From the NCBI GenBank assembly GCA_951799405.1, contig OX637363.1, forward strand, positions 7,502,001-7,566,000: a DNA stretch of 64,000 nt. The letters are read 5' to 3'. The DNA comes from Agapetus fuscipes (Eukaryota; Arthropoda; Insecta; Trichoptera; Glossosomatidae). This document shows, in pieces, positions 1 through 8,896 of the stretch. The notes beneath the pieces were generated by a model. The model saw nothing but the letters and a program-made list of their open reading frames with translations. It was not told the DNA's origin and made no database searches. Numbering within the stretch: position 1 is the first letter of the stretch; every line of letters starts with the position of its first letter. The position numbers were made by a program, and so were the translations under genes.

Positions 1-127
1 ACAACTGAAGTGGTTGGCGTAAGGCCGGCCCCCTTACCTGTACAAATAAATAGATTCAACTCGCCACATGCGACCCCTTCGGGGATAACGCGGCAAGAAG
101 TTACACTATATGTGTAGCTTAGTTGCA
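1..127 (+). repeat. SINE-B copy, 3' part (cut by window start)
   Basis: This matches the body and 3' end of the tRNA-derived SINE-B family seen complete at 47825-48152. It has the conserved word AAGTGGTTGGCGTAAGG and the terminal word GTGTAGCTTAGTTGC, followed by a T-rich run. The tRNA-like head lies outside the window. Confidence 0.8.
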
Positions 128-135
128 TTTTTTTT

Positions 136-400
136 GCGCTACAGACTCGTAAACGGGAGGTTTTGAGTTCTGTTCCTGGCGCAGGACAAAACAACCAACA
201 TCTAAGTTTCAAAAATTGTTCTTTGCTGGGCTGAAAATTCATTTGCCTTTACCAAAGACCGGTCACCAAAGGTCCATCCAGCATTACAGCAACTGATCTT
301 GCTTGAGAATTGGCGCTTTCTATAATATTCTATAACTAAGCTTGCAGAGGGCACTTGAGGTGTGATCCACACAAAAAACAGGGCTAGCGAAATAGATCAT
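136..400 (+). repeat. SINE-A copy, 5' end eroded
   Basis: The body matches other SINE-A copies (CCTTTACCAAAGACCGGTCA, then CAGCAACTG and TTGAGAATTGGCGCTTTCT). The tRNA-like head is present only from its anticodon-side half (ACTCGTAAACGGGAGG), so the A box is lost and the B box is mutated. It directly follows a SINE-B copy in the same orientation. Confidence 0.75.
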
Positions 401-427
401 TCTTATATTTATCTATTTACCTGAACA

Positions 428-979
428 ATTGAGGGCATTAGAATCAAAAAGGCAAGTGTCCTATAGACTATCTATATTCTATGGGACACTGTGTCCTATG
501 GACTAGTGTCCTATGGACTAGTGTCTTATAGACTATCTATGGGACGCTGTGTCCTATAGACTAGTGTCTATGGACTTGTGTCCTATGTCTATAGGACACA
601 AGTCCATAGTCCTATAGACTAGTGTCTATGGACTTGTGTCCTATGTCTATAGGACACAAGTCCATAGTCCTATAGACTAGTGTCTATGGACTTGTGTCCT
701 ATGTCTATAGGACACAAGTCCATAGTCCTATAGACTAGTGTCTATGGACTTGTGCCTATGTCTATAGGACACAAGTCCATAGTCCTATAGACTAGTGTCT
801 ATGGACTTGTGCCTATGTCTATAGGACACAAGTCCATAGTCCTATAGACTAGTGTCTATGGACTTGTGCTTATGTCTATAGGACACAAGTCCATAGTCCT
901 ATAGACTAGTGTCTTATGGACTTGTGTCCTATAGACTATCTATGGGACACTTGCCTTTTTGATTCTAAGGCCCTCAATT
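428..979. mobile_element. Foldback element FB1 with palindromic core
   Basis: Left end AATTGAGGGCATTAG and right end complement AATTGAGGGCCTTAG are inverted repeats of about 40 bp that continue through GAATCAAAAAGGCAAGTGTC. The interior is almost entirely a tandem array of self-complementary units. There is no coding capacity. A 4-bp AATT could be the target duplication but it is also palindromic, so this is unresolved. Non-autonomous DNA foldback transposon is the best description; the superfamily is unknown. Confidence 0.75.
560..925. repeat. Tandem 57-58 bp repeat, each unit a perfect hairpin
   Basis: About six units, first spaced 58 bp and then 57 bp after a one-base loss (TGTGTCC to TGTGCC). 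Each unit holds an 18-bp perfect stem (TATGGACTTGTGTCCTAT and its complement) around a 4-base loop GTCT, plus a shorter stem TAGAC/GTCTA. Unit positions read from the word AGTCCATAG at about 601, 659, 717, 774, 831 and 888. Confidence 0.9.
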
Positions 980-1290
980 ATTGAGAGCCACAGGTTAGTG
1001 ATAGAAGGAGGGAAAATGCGGTTGTATTAAGATTACCATCCAAGAATGTTGCATGGTGAGTAATGGTTTGTAGAAAGCAGCTCTCGTAGACAATATCAAA
1101 TACGTATGGACCACTTCAATACGCGGCAATGTTATTTGAATTCGAAATTTCAGGAACACTTGTGTTCTCTTAACTCAATTGTCATACAAAAAGTAACGTT
1201 ATTGAAAAGGAAAAATGAAATTGTTAGGAAATACAAAACAACATCTATATTAACATTTAATATAAACAACAAAAAACTTGAGTTGCTAGC
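980..1290. other. No assignable feature
   Basis: AT-rich sequence between the foldback element and a LINE remnant. The open frame over 1106-1405 runs across the LINE remnant antisense and shows no protein-like features. Confidence 0.5.
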
Positions 1291-1900
1291 TTTGCAGATT
1301 AATCGCCATTCTTTTTTTCATTTCTTGCATACTTTCATTGAAATTCATAATGTTTTTTATGCGAGCTCTCTTTTTATTATGACTCTGGAGTTCCTTGACT
1401 TATAGGTTGGTATGCGGCTGACCACCCATGCTGTAAAAATGGTTCACTTTGCCAATGTCACCCCTGTCTCAGGGAAGGACGGCAAGAGTTGCAGGGTGTA
1501 TGTCCATTTGAGATTTGGTTTTTATGTTGTAGGTTCACATGCGGCATGTGCGAGTGCGAACTTGTACGTGTCTGGTTGTGAAAATGCATGTAATGTGAAT
1601 CTATATCTTTGCAACTTAGATTAGATTAGATATCCCGTTCATTCGCTTTTTCAGGAATCTGGTCCATCCATAGCTTTCTTGGTCTTTCTATACAACAACA
1701 TTAATTCATTCTTGCAACGCATACTTTTATCGTCAGTCTTTCAAAATTAATTTTCCCCATACCTACGTCATAACCATCTGAATGAGCTTCTGTTTATCTT
1801 CAATTTCACACTCTCTCTCGCACCACATTCTTCTCATACAAAATCATTCCTCATTCATCTGTGTTCGCTTATCATTCATTAACACTCTCATCTTCTATCA
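1291..1900 (-). pseudogene. RTE-A LINE C-terminus remnant, split by RL3
   Basis: On the minus strand, 1631-1900 and then 1291-1389 match the C-terminal coding end of the RTE-A LINE at 6150-6480, including the regions for the arginine/glycine-rich GRPRK-type segment and the final CKDRKKWR-type segment. The frame is destroyed by many substitutions and indels. Joining position 1389 to 1631 restores the continuous RTE-A order CTCTGGA|TATCCC, which shows that the intervening 241 bp was inserted later. Confidence 0.8.
1390..1630 (+). repeat. RL3 repeat, complete free-standing copy
   Basis: Begins GTTCCTTGACTTATAGG and ends with GCAACTTAGATTAGATTAGA. Diagnostic variants (CCATGCTG, GGACGGCAAGAG, GGGTGTATGTCC) place it in the second RL3 subfamily, shared with 22974-23222, 24804-25056 and 51612-51857. 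It sits inside a LINE remnant with at most a 2-base target duplication. Confidence 0.85.
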
Positions 1901-1995
1901 TCTATTATGTCTGCAATGTTATATGTAAGCGTGCCTTATATGTATTGTGACGTCTTGGTGTTGTCCTGTATATATTTGTTAAATAAATAAATCTT

Positions 1996-2284
1996 GTCCG
2001 GTCCGCAGGCTAGTGGTTAACACTTCTGACTCGTAAATGGAAGGTTGTGGGTTCGAATCCCGGCGGAGCACAAAACATATACCATTTATATTTTCAAATA
2101 TGCTCTTCGCTGGCTGAAAATTCCAAAAACCTTTACCAAAGACCGTTCACTTAAGGTCCATCTAGCCTTACAGCAATTGGGTCTTGCTTGAGAATTGGCG
2201 CTTTCTACAGCGACGACCAAGATCGCAGAGGGCTCTTGAAGTGTGATACACACAAAAACAGCGCTCACCAAATAAATCATCTCT
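1996..2284 (+). repeat. SINE-A, full length with tRNA-like head
   Basis: The head GTCCGGTCCGCAGGCTAGTGG resembles a tRNA 5' half with an A-box-like segment. The B box is GGTTCGAATCCC, 50-60 bases later. The body has TTTACCAAAGACC and CAGCAATTGGGTCTTGC, and the end is CACCAAATAAATCATC. A tRNA-derived, RNA polymerase III type SINE; the parent tRNA was not determined. Confidence 0.88.
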
Positions 2285-2287
2285 ACG

Positions 2288-2623
2288 CAACGCAACGCAA
2301 AACGCAACTAAGCTACACATATAGTGCAACTTTTTGCCGCTTTGCCCAAAGGAGTCGCATGTGGCGAGTTGAACCTATTTATTTTTACAGGTAAGGGGGC
2401 CGACCTTACGCCAACCACTTCAGTTGAAGTGGAGGTTTCCCAGCTCCCGAGAGTGCTGGTACTCATTTCTTGTGAAGGTTGAGTAAACTTTGCCGGTATT
2501 TTATTTTGGGGTTTGAAATAAACACCGAAACGGGAAATCATTTCTGACACCCTCGGTGGGATTCGAACCCGAGCTTTCGGCATGGAATGCAAGCACTCTA
2601 CCACCTGAGCTATCGACCGGACC
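2288..2623 (-). repeat. SINE-B, full length, inverted next to SINE-A
   Basis: Read on the minus strand it starts with GGTCCGGTCGATAGCTCAGG (A box), has B box GGTTCGAATCCC, then body words TTTCCCGTTTCGGTGTTTAT and AAGTGGTTGGCGTAAGG. It ends GTGTAGCTTAGTTGCGTT. Length about 336 bp. It abuts the 3' end of the plus-strand SINE-A. Confidence 0.88.
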
Positions 2624-2863
2624 TATATTATTTTCTTATTTTTATTTCTACAACCATCAAATGTAATTAAGTATCGACCATTACAATTATCTTAAATATT
2701 CATAAAAAAAAAATACGAACTTATACTTTTTTTTGAAAAGGTATTTTTGAATAAATTTCCGGGATAGAAATGCGAGTATGAATCGATAATGTAAATTGAA
2801 TTTGATTCATAATAACGAAAGGTAATATTGGTGATGATGATGAGTGATATAGGGTACAGTAGG

Positions 2864-3015
2864 CCGAGTATATAAACTTTGCATAAATCTCACTTCGATT
2901 GCGTAAATCGTAAATGTATGGATTATAGCACGGCACTCCTTGAGAGTGATATGGTTTTCATACATTCCTTCGATTTACGCAATCGAAGTGAGTTTACGCA
3001 ACTTTGTATACTCGG
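2864..3015. mobile_element. Hairpin MITE FB2 with 11-bp flanking repeats
   Basis: Terminal inverted repeats of about 55 bp (CCGAGTATA at the left, TATACTCGG at the right; both arms contain CACTTCGATTGCGTAAATCG or its complement). The 152-bp element is flanked by identical direct repeats GGTACAGTAGG at 2853-2863 and 3016-3026, read as a target-site duplication. No coding capacity. Confidence 0.8.
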
Positions 3016-3142
3016 GGTACAGTAGGTATTCCTACCGCCCACGGTTTCCTTTCTAAGTGACTTCTCCTTATTAATTCACCTTATAATATATTACTTATAT
3101 TACAACTTTAAAAAAATGGATATATCAACCTCCAGATTTGGA

Positions 3143-3837
3143 TCTAAATCTAAGCTGCAAAGATATGTAACATTTGAGATTCATGTTAAACAGACACACC
3201 ATATGCTCAAACCCTCCTCGTACCCGTCCTGTATGTATGTGTCAGAAGGACCCACAGCACATGGACGCTCATGCAAAGCTATATATTTTCTCAAGTGGCG
3301 AAAGGCCTTCCCGTGAAGTGAAAGCAACGGCACGACAAAACAAGAACCTCTAGGTCAGAGGCGTGCCCATGACTCTAAAAGTAAATGGTTCGATGTTACT
3401 GAAGCTAATAGCATACCTCGGGTGGCACTCCTTGTGGGATTGTTGCTAGATCACGAGTAGCGTGAATAATAATACACATAATACGAAATAATAATAATTT
3501 AAATCTAAGGACAGGATTACTGTGAATCCGCTGCGGATGCAGCTTGGCAAAATGAAGCGCAAAATCGCTCAAAAGCGGAGAAATTTGATTTTGTAGCAAC
3601 AAAGTCTGCGTAACCGACTGGGCCAATGGCCGGCCGTACTGCAGCAAGGAGCGCAACCCGATCAGAGTGTCGCAATGCATAATTTCGCGCTAACACATGC
3701 CGCATGTGGACCTACAATATAAAGAACCCAATATCAAATGAATATAAGCCCTGCAACTCTTGCCGACCTTCCCTGAAGCAGGGGTGACATTAGCAAAGTG
3801 AACCATTTTTTACAGTATGGGAGGTAAGCCGCATACC
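3143..3837 (-). repeat. RL3 copy (minus) split by an R1-like fragment
   Basis: 3143-3184 carries the RL3 3' end (AAATCTAAGCTGCAAAGATA). 3690-3837 carries the rest (ACACATGCCGCATGTGGACC, then AACCTATCAGTCAAGGAAT). The sequence between does not belong to RL3 and matches an R1-type LINE end. About ten bases of RL3 around the junction are missing, so the insertion came with a small deletion or later loss. Confidence 0.75.
3185..3690 (-). pseudogene. R1-like LINE 3' end fragment
   Basis: On the minus strand, 3517-3680 encodes NYALRHSDRVALLAAVRP followed by GPVGYADFVATKSNFSAFERFC, closely parallel to the C-terminal tail of the R1-like LINE at 11945-12733 (AVRPAGSGPVGYADLVAS). The 3' untranslated part (3185-3516) is shared with 35424-35655. 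Only the last ~60 codons of the reverse transcriptase protein remain. Confidence 0.72.
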
Positions 3838-4270
3838 AACCTATCAGTCAAGGAATACAAGCAATTAATACATTCAAATATATGGATACATACTGGAAAT
3901 TAATGGTCTTGGGTTCGTCGGAAGATTGTTCGGGCTGTGTGTCTTGAAGATCCCAGCACTGGTTCTCGAGTAAATAAAAACTTTAATGCTTGTGATTTAA
4001 TAGATATTATTGAATTTCAATTGGACAGAAGCAAGAACAATGTTGTTTGTTGTACAGTCAGAGAGGAAGTAAAGAAAAAGGTGTAAAAATTTAATAAAAC
4101 TTAAAAAGTCAATACAAACTTGAAGCAATCTACTAAACTAGGGGCGTTGCCCCTGGCTGCTACGCAGCCCAACCCCTTAACATTTGTGAATGTGTATATT
4201 GCGCATAGTTTCCTCGCGTTAAAATTCAGAAAACATGTAAAATAAAAACATGCCGCCTTTGAAAAAGAAA
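3838..4270. other. Unassigned AT-rich stretch
   Basis: 3838-3880 resembles the sequence just upstream of RL3 in RTE-A (a 3' UTR remnant on the minus strand). Beyond that, only two short palindromes (GGGGCGTTGCCCC and GGCTGCTACGCAGCC near 4141-4170) stand out. No gene seen. Confidence 0.45.
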
Positions 4271-4274
4271 ATCG

Positions 4275-5217
4275 ACCACCCATACTTTAAAAAATGGTTC
4301 ACTTTGCAGATTTCAGCTGTGTGTCAGGGGAGGTTGGCAAGAGTTGCAGGGCTTATGTTCATTAGAGAATGGGTTTTTATGTTGTAAGTCCACATGGGCC
4401 ATTTGTAAGCGCGAATTTTTACCTGTCTGCTTGTGGGAATGCATTTAATATGAATCTCAAATGGTATGGTATCTTTGCAACTTAGATTATAGAACTAAAC
4501 AAAATAATTTCCATGACTAATAGGTTAGTATGTGGCTGACCACCCATACTGTAAGCAATGGTTCACCATGCAAATTTTATCTCTGTTTGAGGAAAAGTCG
4601 GCAAGAGTTGCAGGGCTTATGTTCATTTGAGATTAGTTTTTTTTATTTTGAGAGTCCACATGGGGCATTTGTAAGCGCGAACTTGTACCTGTCTGCTTGT
4701 GGGAATGCATTTAATATGAATCTCAAATGTTTTGTATCTTTGCAACTTAGATTATTGAACTAAACAAAATAATTTCCTTGACTAAAAGGTTAGTATGTGG
4801 CTGACCACCCATACTGTAAGCAATGGTTCACCTTACAAATTTTATCTCTGTTTGAGGAAAAGTCGGCAAGAGCTGCAGGGCTTATGTTCATTTGAGATTA
4901 GGTTTTTATGTTGTTAGTCCACATGGGCCATTTGTAAGCGCGAACTTGTACCTGTCTGCGTGTGGGAATGCATTTAATATGAATCTCAAATGGGATGTAT
5001 CTTTGCAACTAAGATTATGTAAGGAAATACACAAAATAATTTCGTTGACTTATAGGTTGGTATGAGGCTGACCACCATACTTAAAAAAATGGTTTACTTT
5101 GCAAATTTCACCTTTGTTTCAGGGAAGGTTGGCAAGAGTTGCAGGGCTTATGTTCATTTGGAATGGGTTGTTATGTTGTAAGTACACATGCAGCATATGT
5201 AAGCGCGAACTTATACA
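4275..5217 (+). repeat. Tandem array of RL3 units
   Basis: Four successive RL3 units, the first and last partial, start at about 4275, 4509, 4774 and 5041, giving a period of 265-267 bp. The joints between units carry related linkers (GAACTAAACAAAATAATTTC). Identical joints argue for local tandem amplification rather than four separate insertions. The last unit is interrupted at about 5217. Confidence 0.8.
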
Positions 5218-5613
5218 ACATTGATCTGTTTAACACCACCATACTGCAATTCAATGAAGCTGTAAAAAGATCCCTTATGACAGCGGGGGCTCATGGGGTT
5301 TAATCGTTGGATGCTTTTCCTTTTCCTTTCCTTTTCCTTTTCCTTTTCTTTTTCCTTCCCTTTCCTATTCTTCCCCCCATTCCTTTTCCTCTCTTTATGT
5401 GATGATTAGGTTAATAGTCGTTTTCTCTTTGTTTTTTTCTTTCTTCTTCTTCATTTTTCTCATATTACTTTCCAAATTTTTCTTGTTTCTCCTTCTAAAT
5501 TAAGCTGTAAACTAAATTATACTACATTATGTTTGCAAACTTTGCTGGTTTTTGAAATTGTATAACTATGTTGTTTATCCCATATATTACATGTATAACT
5601 GTTTGTTTGTCTA

Positions 5614-5650
<37 letters not shown>
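5217..5650 (+). mobile_element. Poly(A)-tailed retro-insertion inside RL3
   Basis: RL3 stops after GCGCGAACTTATAC and resumes at 5651 with TGTCTGCTTGTAAGAATGC (running to 5717). The 434-bp insert ends in about 35 A residues (5616-5650). It contains a CCTTTT-type pyrimidine-rich run (5320-5400) and no long ORF. It is probably the 3' UTR of a 5'-truncated poly(A) LINE; the family is unknown. Confidence 0.65.
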
Positions 5651-5652
<2 letters not shown>

Positions 5653-5768
5653 TCTGCTTGTAAGAATGCATGTAATATGAATCTCAAATGTTTTATATCT
5701 TTGCAACTTAGATTACAGATTTAAATCCATTTTTATTTTGTGTATTTTTTTTTTTAATTTGCATGAAA

Positions 5769-8700
5769 TCTATAATCTATAATCTATAATCTAAGTTGCA
5801 AGGATATATTCATTTAAAGCTCTCAGATGTAAGCCCACAAACCAACAAGTGTAGTTCGCGCTTACAAATGCTGAATGTGTACTTACAAATAAAATCCAAA
5901 CCTCAAATGAACATAAGCCCCACAACTTTTGCCGACCTTCCCTGAAACAGGGGTAACATTGGCAAAGTGAACCATTTTTTACAGTATGGGTGGTCAGCCT
6001 CATACCAACCTATAAGTCAAGGAATATGAATAAAAAATTACATTTAAATATATAAAAGAACAAAACCTTACAAAGAAATCTATACAAAAAAAGTCAGAAA
6101 TTTCCTATGCAAAAAATGTAGCAAATGAATACACCAACATTAAAAATCACCATTGCAGATTAGCCGCCACTTCTTCCTGTCCTTGCACACTTCTTTCATT
6201 TCATCCAGAGTCATAACCTTTTTCATGCAAGTCCTCCTTTTATTATGACTCTGGATATCCCATTCATTCGCTATTTCAGAAATTTGATCCATCCATACTT
6301 TTCTCGGTCTTCCTCTACCACGACATCCATCTATTTTAGCAACATATACTTTCTTCGTCAATCTTTCATCACTCATTCTCTCCATATGCCCGAACCATCT
6401 TAACATACTTCTTTTAATCTTCACTTTCACACTTTCCCTTACACCACATTCTTCTCTTACAAAATCATTCCTCACTCTGTCACTTCGTTTTTTCCCAATC
6501 ATACTTCTTAGATAGTCCATTTCTACTGTATGGACTTTACTAATTTCCCTTTCACTCACCGTCCAGGCTTCACTTCCATACATCAAGGTTGGCACTAGTA
6601 TACCACCGTGCACCGCCAATCTAACATTTTTTGAGAGATTCTGGTTCCTGGCGATGCTAGCGGTAGCACCCAGTACGCACCTGCCTTTCATTATTCTTCT
6701 TTCAAATTCACCGGTCATTCTTCCATCTTTTTCAAACTTACTTCCCAGGTATACAAACTCATTTACGACATCAACATTCATTCCATTAATTTTAAATTCA
6801 TAATTCATACTTTCATCATCTCTTTCAAAAATCAATACTTTCGTCTTACTTGCATTCAACTTCAAATGGTTACCTTTCAAAGCTTCATTCAATCTAGAGA
6901 GCATTGTTTGCAATTCTACTGCTGAATCAGATACAAGAACTGCATCATCTGCATACAGTAGAACACTCACTTTGCTCTCTCCTATCATCAATCCACAATC
7001 ATTAAGTCGAGCATCTCTGACACACTTGTCCATGACTATGTTAAATAGCCATGGACTCATCACACATCCTTGCCTCACACCCTTATAAACTTCAAACCAC
7101 TCACTATACTCACCATCAATACGGACACATGCCTTACTATTTTCATAGTTTGCATGCACCGCACCTAGGAGAGCCCCATTCACTCCGTATGCTTTCAAAA
7201 CATCCCATAACATACCTCTGTCTACTGAGTCAAAAGCCTTTTCCAGATCTACAAAGGCCGTGAACAGCTTCCGCCTCACCGACAATTGTTTTTCAAAAAG
7301 TTGTCGTAGAGTAAAAATCTGATCAATACAGCCTCTACCGGCCATAAAGCCGGACTGTACATCGGAAATCCTTTCACTAGTAGTCAGAATCACATTTTTT
7401 ATAATCACCTTACAGAAGACTTTTCCTGGTATACTGAGTAGACTGATTGGTCTGAAGTTCTGACAGTCTTTTTTGTCCCCTTTACCTTTGTAAATGGGAA
7501 CAATGACTGCCTTCCTCCAATCCATCGGTACTACTCCTGCATTCACACAGAGCTTACATAATTCGTACATCCAATCTATCACACATTCACCTCCTGCTTT
7601 CAACATTTCACCATTTATACCATCAAACCCAGGAGACTTCCCATTCTTCAGACGTGAAATAGACACTTTCATTTCTTCTTTCATAATATTCAATTCATTC
7701 GCTTCATCTATCTGTTCATAAATTCTTCTTTCACCCTGACCAAAAATTTCTTGAAAATAGTTCTTCCATCTCTTGCACACTTCTTCATTCTCCCATACCA
7801 TCTCACCGGCAGCACTTTTGACTCCCGGAGTGGTCAATGCAGAAGATTTATTTCTATCCGCATTGATCCACCTCCAAAATTCCTTCTTACTGTCGGTGAA
7901 ACTTTTGTTAATCCTTTCATCAATCTTTCTTTGTTCATTCATCTTGCTTTCATAAATTATATTCTTCGCCATTCTCTTAGCTATCTTATATTCCTCTTCT
8001 AGCTTTCTATCATTTCTATCATTCAACCAATTTTCGTAACACTTTTTCTTAACTTTCACAGCTTCCTTCACTCTATCATTCCACCAGGCATCTCCTTTCA
8101 ATCTTCCACCTTTCGTTACCCCACATGCTTTTTTAGCGCATTCAGTCATTCCTTCTTTCAGATCTTTCCACATACTTTCAATATCTTTTCCACACACACT
8201 CTTCTCAAGTTCACTCACACTTAAAATTTTGTGGAGCTCTGATACGTACTTCTCTTGCACATTTTCTTCATTCAGCCTTTCTACTTTTATTCTAGGCAAT
8301 CTTACTTTCCTCTTGCGTTTCTTCTTTCTTACTTCACCAATCATTATTTTGGCACATAAGAGATAGTGGTCACTGCCTATTTCAGGCCCCCGGTAGACAC
8401 GGCTATCTCTTACGGCTCCTCTCAATCTTTCATCCACACAGATGTAGTCAATGATTGTGCGACTTCCCACAATCTGCCTCGTGTACAGATGCACATCCTT
8501 ATGCCGAAACCAAGTATTCGATGCAAAAAGACTGTGCTCCGCACACAAAGCAATCAGATGTCGCCCATTATCATTGACTACACCTCTCCCACCAGGACCA
8601 ATTATTTTCAAACATTCATCCCTCTGTGCACCTATCCATCCATTCATATCACCTAAAATTACAATGTTTTCATTATTTTTCCTTTCATGCACAACCGCAT

Positions 8701-8893
8701 TCAATTCATTCCAAAAACTCATTCTCACCTCCATACACTCTGAATCAACAGGAGCATAACAGGCAACCAAGAAAAGTCTCAAACTGTTAATTTTGAATTT
8801 AACAACCAAAATCCTAGGAGAAACTCTTCGATAACCCGTTATACATCCTTTTACACACTCACTCAAAATAAAAGAAAATATAAAAAAAACTTT
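5769..8893 (-). mobile_element. RTE-A LINE, nearly complete but 5' truncated
   Basis: A single-ORF non-LTR retrotransposon. In element order: coding region (8893-6140), a ~110-bp AT-rich 3' UTR, then a complete RL3 segment (6027-5775) ending in repeats of TAATCTA (complement TTAGATTA). Related 3' ends are at 1291-1900, 18966-19395, 37053-37582 and 46690-47165. The N-terminal part of the endonuclease domain is missing, so the 5' end is truncated at about 8893. It looks like one of the younger insertions because the remaining frame is fully open. Confidence 0.88.
6140..8893 (-). CDS. Endonuclease/reverse transcriptase ORF of RTE-A (N-terminus missing)
   Basis: About 917 open codons encode an apurinic-type endonuclease followed by reverse transcriptase, the enzyme pair that nicks target DNA and copies the element RNA in place. 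Visible endonuclease landmarks: CYAP (residues 46-49), LGDMNGWIG (81-89) and SDHYLL (175-180). The N-terminal endonuclease block with the usual Asn and Glu catalytic residues is absent. Reverse transcriptase has FRPISLL, FVDLEKAFDSVDR, GVRQGCVMSPWLFN and the catalytic YADD at about 648-651. The tail carries YGSEAWT, MLRWFGHMERM and a Gly/Arg-rich GRGRPRKVWMDQ typical of RTE-like proteins. There is no credible start: the first open codon is GTG just after a TAG, consistent with a 5'-truncated copy. The protein cannot be fully functional. Confidence 0.9.
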   Translation of the reverse strand, partial: KVFFIFSFILSECVKGCITGYRRVSPRILVVKFKINSLRLFLVACYAPVDSECMEVRMSFWNELNAVVHERKNNENIVILGDMNGWIGAQRDECLKIIGPGGRGVVNDNGRHLIALCAEHSLFASNTWFRHKDVHLYTRQIVGSRTIIDYICVDERLRGAVRDSRVYRGPEIGSDHYLLCAKIMIGEVRKKKRKRKVRLPRIKVERLNEENVQEKYVSELHKILSVSELEKSVCGKDIESMWKDLKEGMTECAKKACGVTKGGRLKGDAWWNDRVKEAVKVKKKCYENWLNDRNDRKLEEEYKIAKRMAKNIIYESKMNEQRKIDERINKSFTDSKKEFWRWINADRNKSSALTTPGVKSAAGEMVWENEEVCKRWKNYFQEIFGQGERRIYEQIDEANELNIMKEEMKVSISRLKNGKSPGFDGINGEMLKAGGECVIDWMYELCKLCVNAGVVPMDWRKAVIVPIYKGKGDKKDCQNFRPISLLSIPGKVFCKVIIKNVILTTSERISDVQSGFMAGRGCIDQIFTLRQLFEKQLSVRRKLFTAFVDLEKAFDSVDRGMLWDVLKAYGVNGALLGAVHANYENSKACVRIDGEYSEWFEVYKGVRQGCVMSPWLFNIVMDKCVRDARLNDCGLMIGESKVSVLLYADDAVLVSDSAVELQTMLSRLNEALKGNHLKLNASKTKVLIFERDDESMNYEFKINGMNVDVVNEFVYLGSKFEKDGRMTGEFERRIMKGRCVLGATASIARNQNLSKNVRLAVHGGILVPTLMYGSEAWTVSEREISKVHTVEMDYLRSMIGKKRSDRVRNDFVREECGVRESVKVKIKRSMLRWFGHMERMSDERLTKKVYVAKIDGCRGRGRPRKVWMDQISEIANEWDIQSHNKRRTCMKKVMTLDEMKEVCKDRKKWRLICNGDF

Positions 8894-8896
8894 CAC

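Noticed and set aside
560..925. CRISPR-like regular repeats
   Set aside because: The repeats are contiguous without unique spacers, lie within inverted ends, and the genome is plainly eukaryotic.
1412..1624. A 70-codon frame preserved in several RL3 copies (also 23006-23200, 24826-25053, 51623-51835)
   Set aside because: The copies are close relatives, so a shared open frame is expected. The other RL3 subfamily has one extra A near the start and reads in another frame. No start context or domain supports a peptide.
7051..8759. Several plus-strand open frames of 60-102 codons
   Set aside because: They lie antisense to the RTE-A reverse transcriptase, whose motifs are clear on the other strand.
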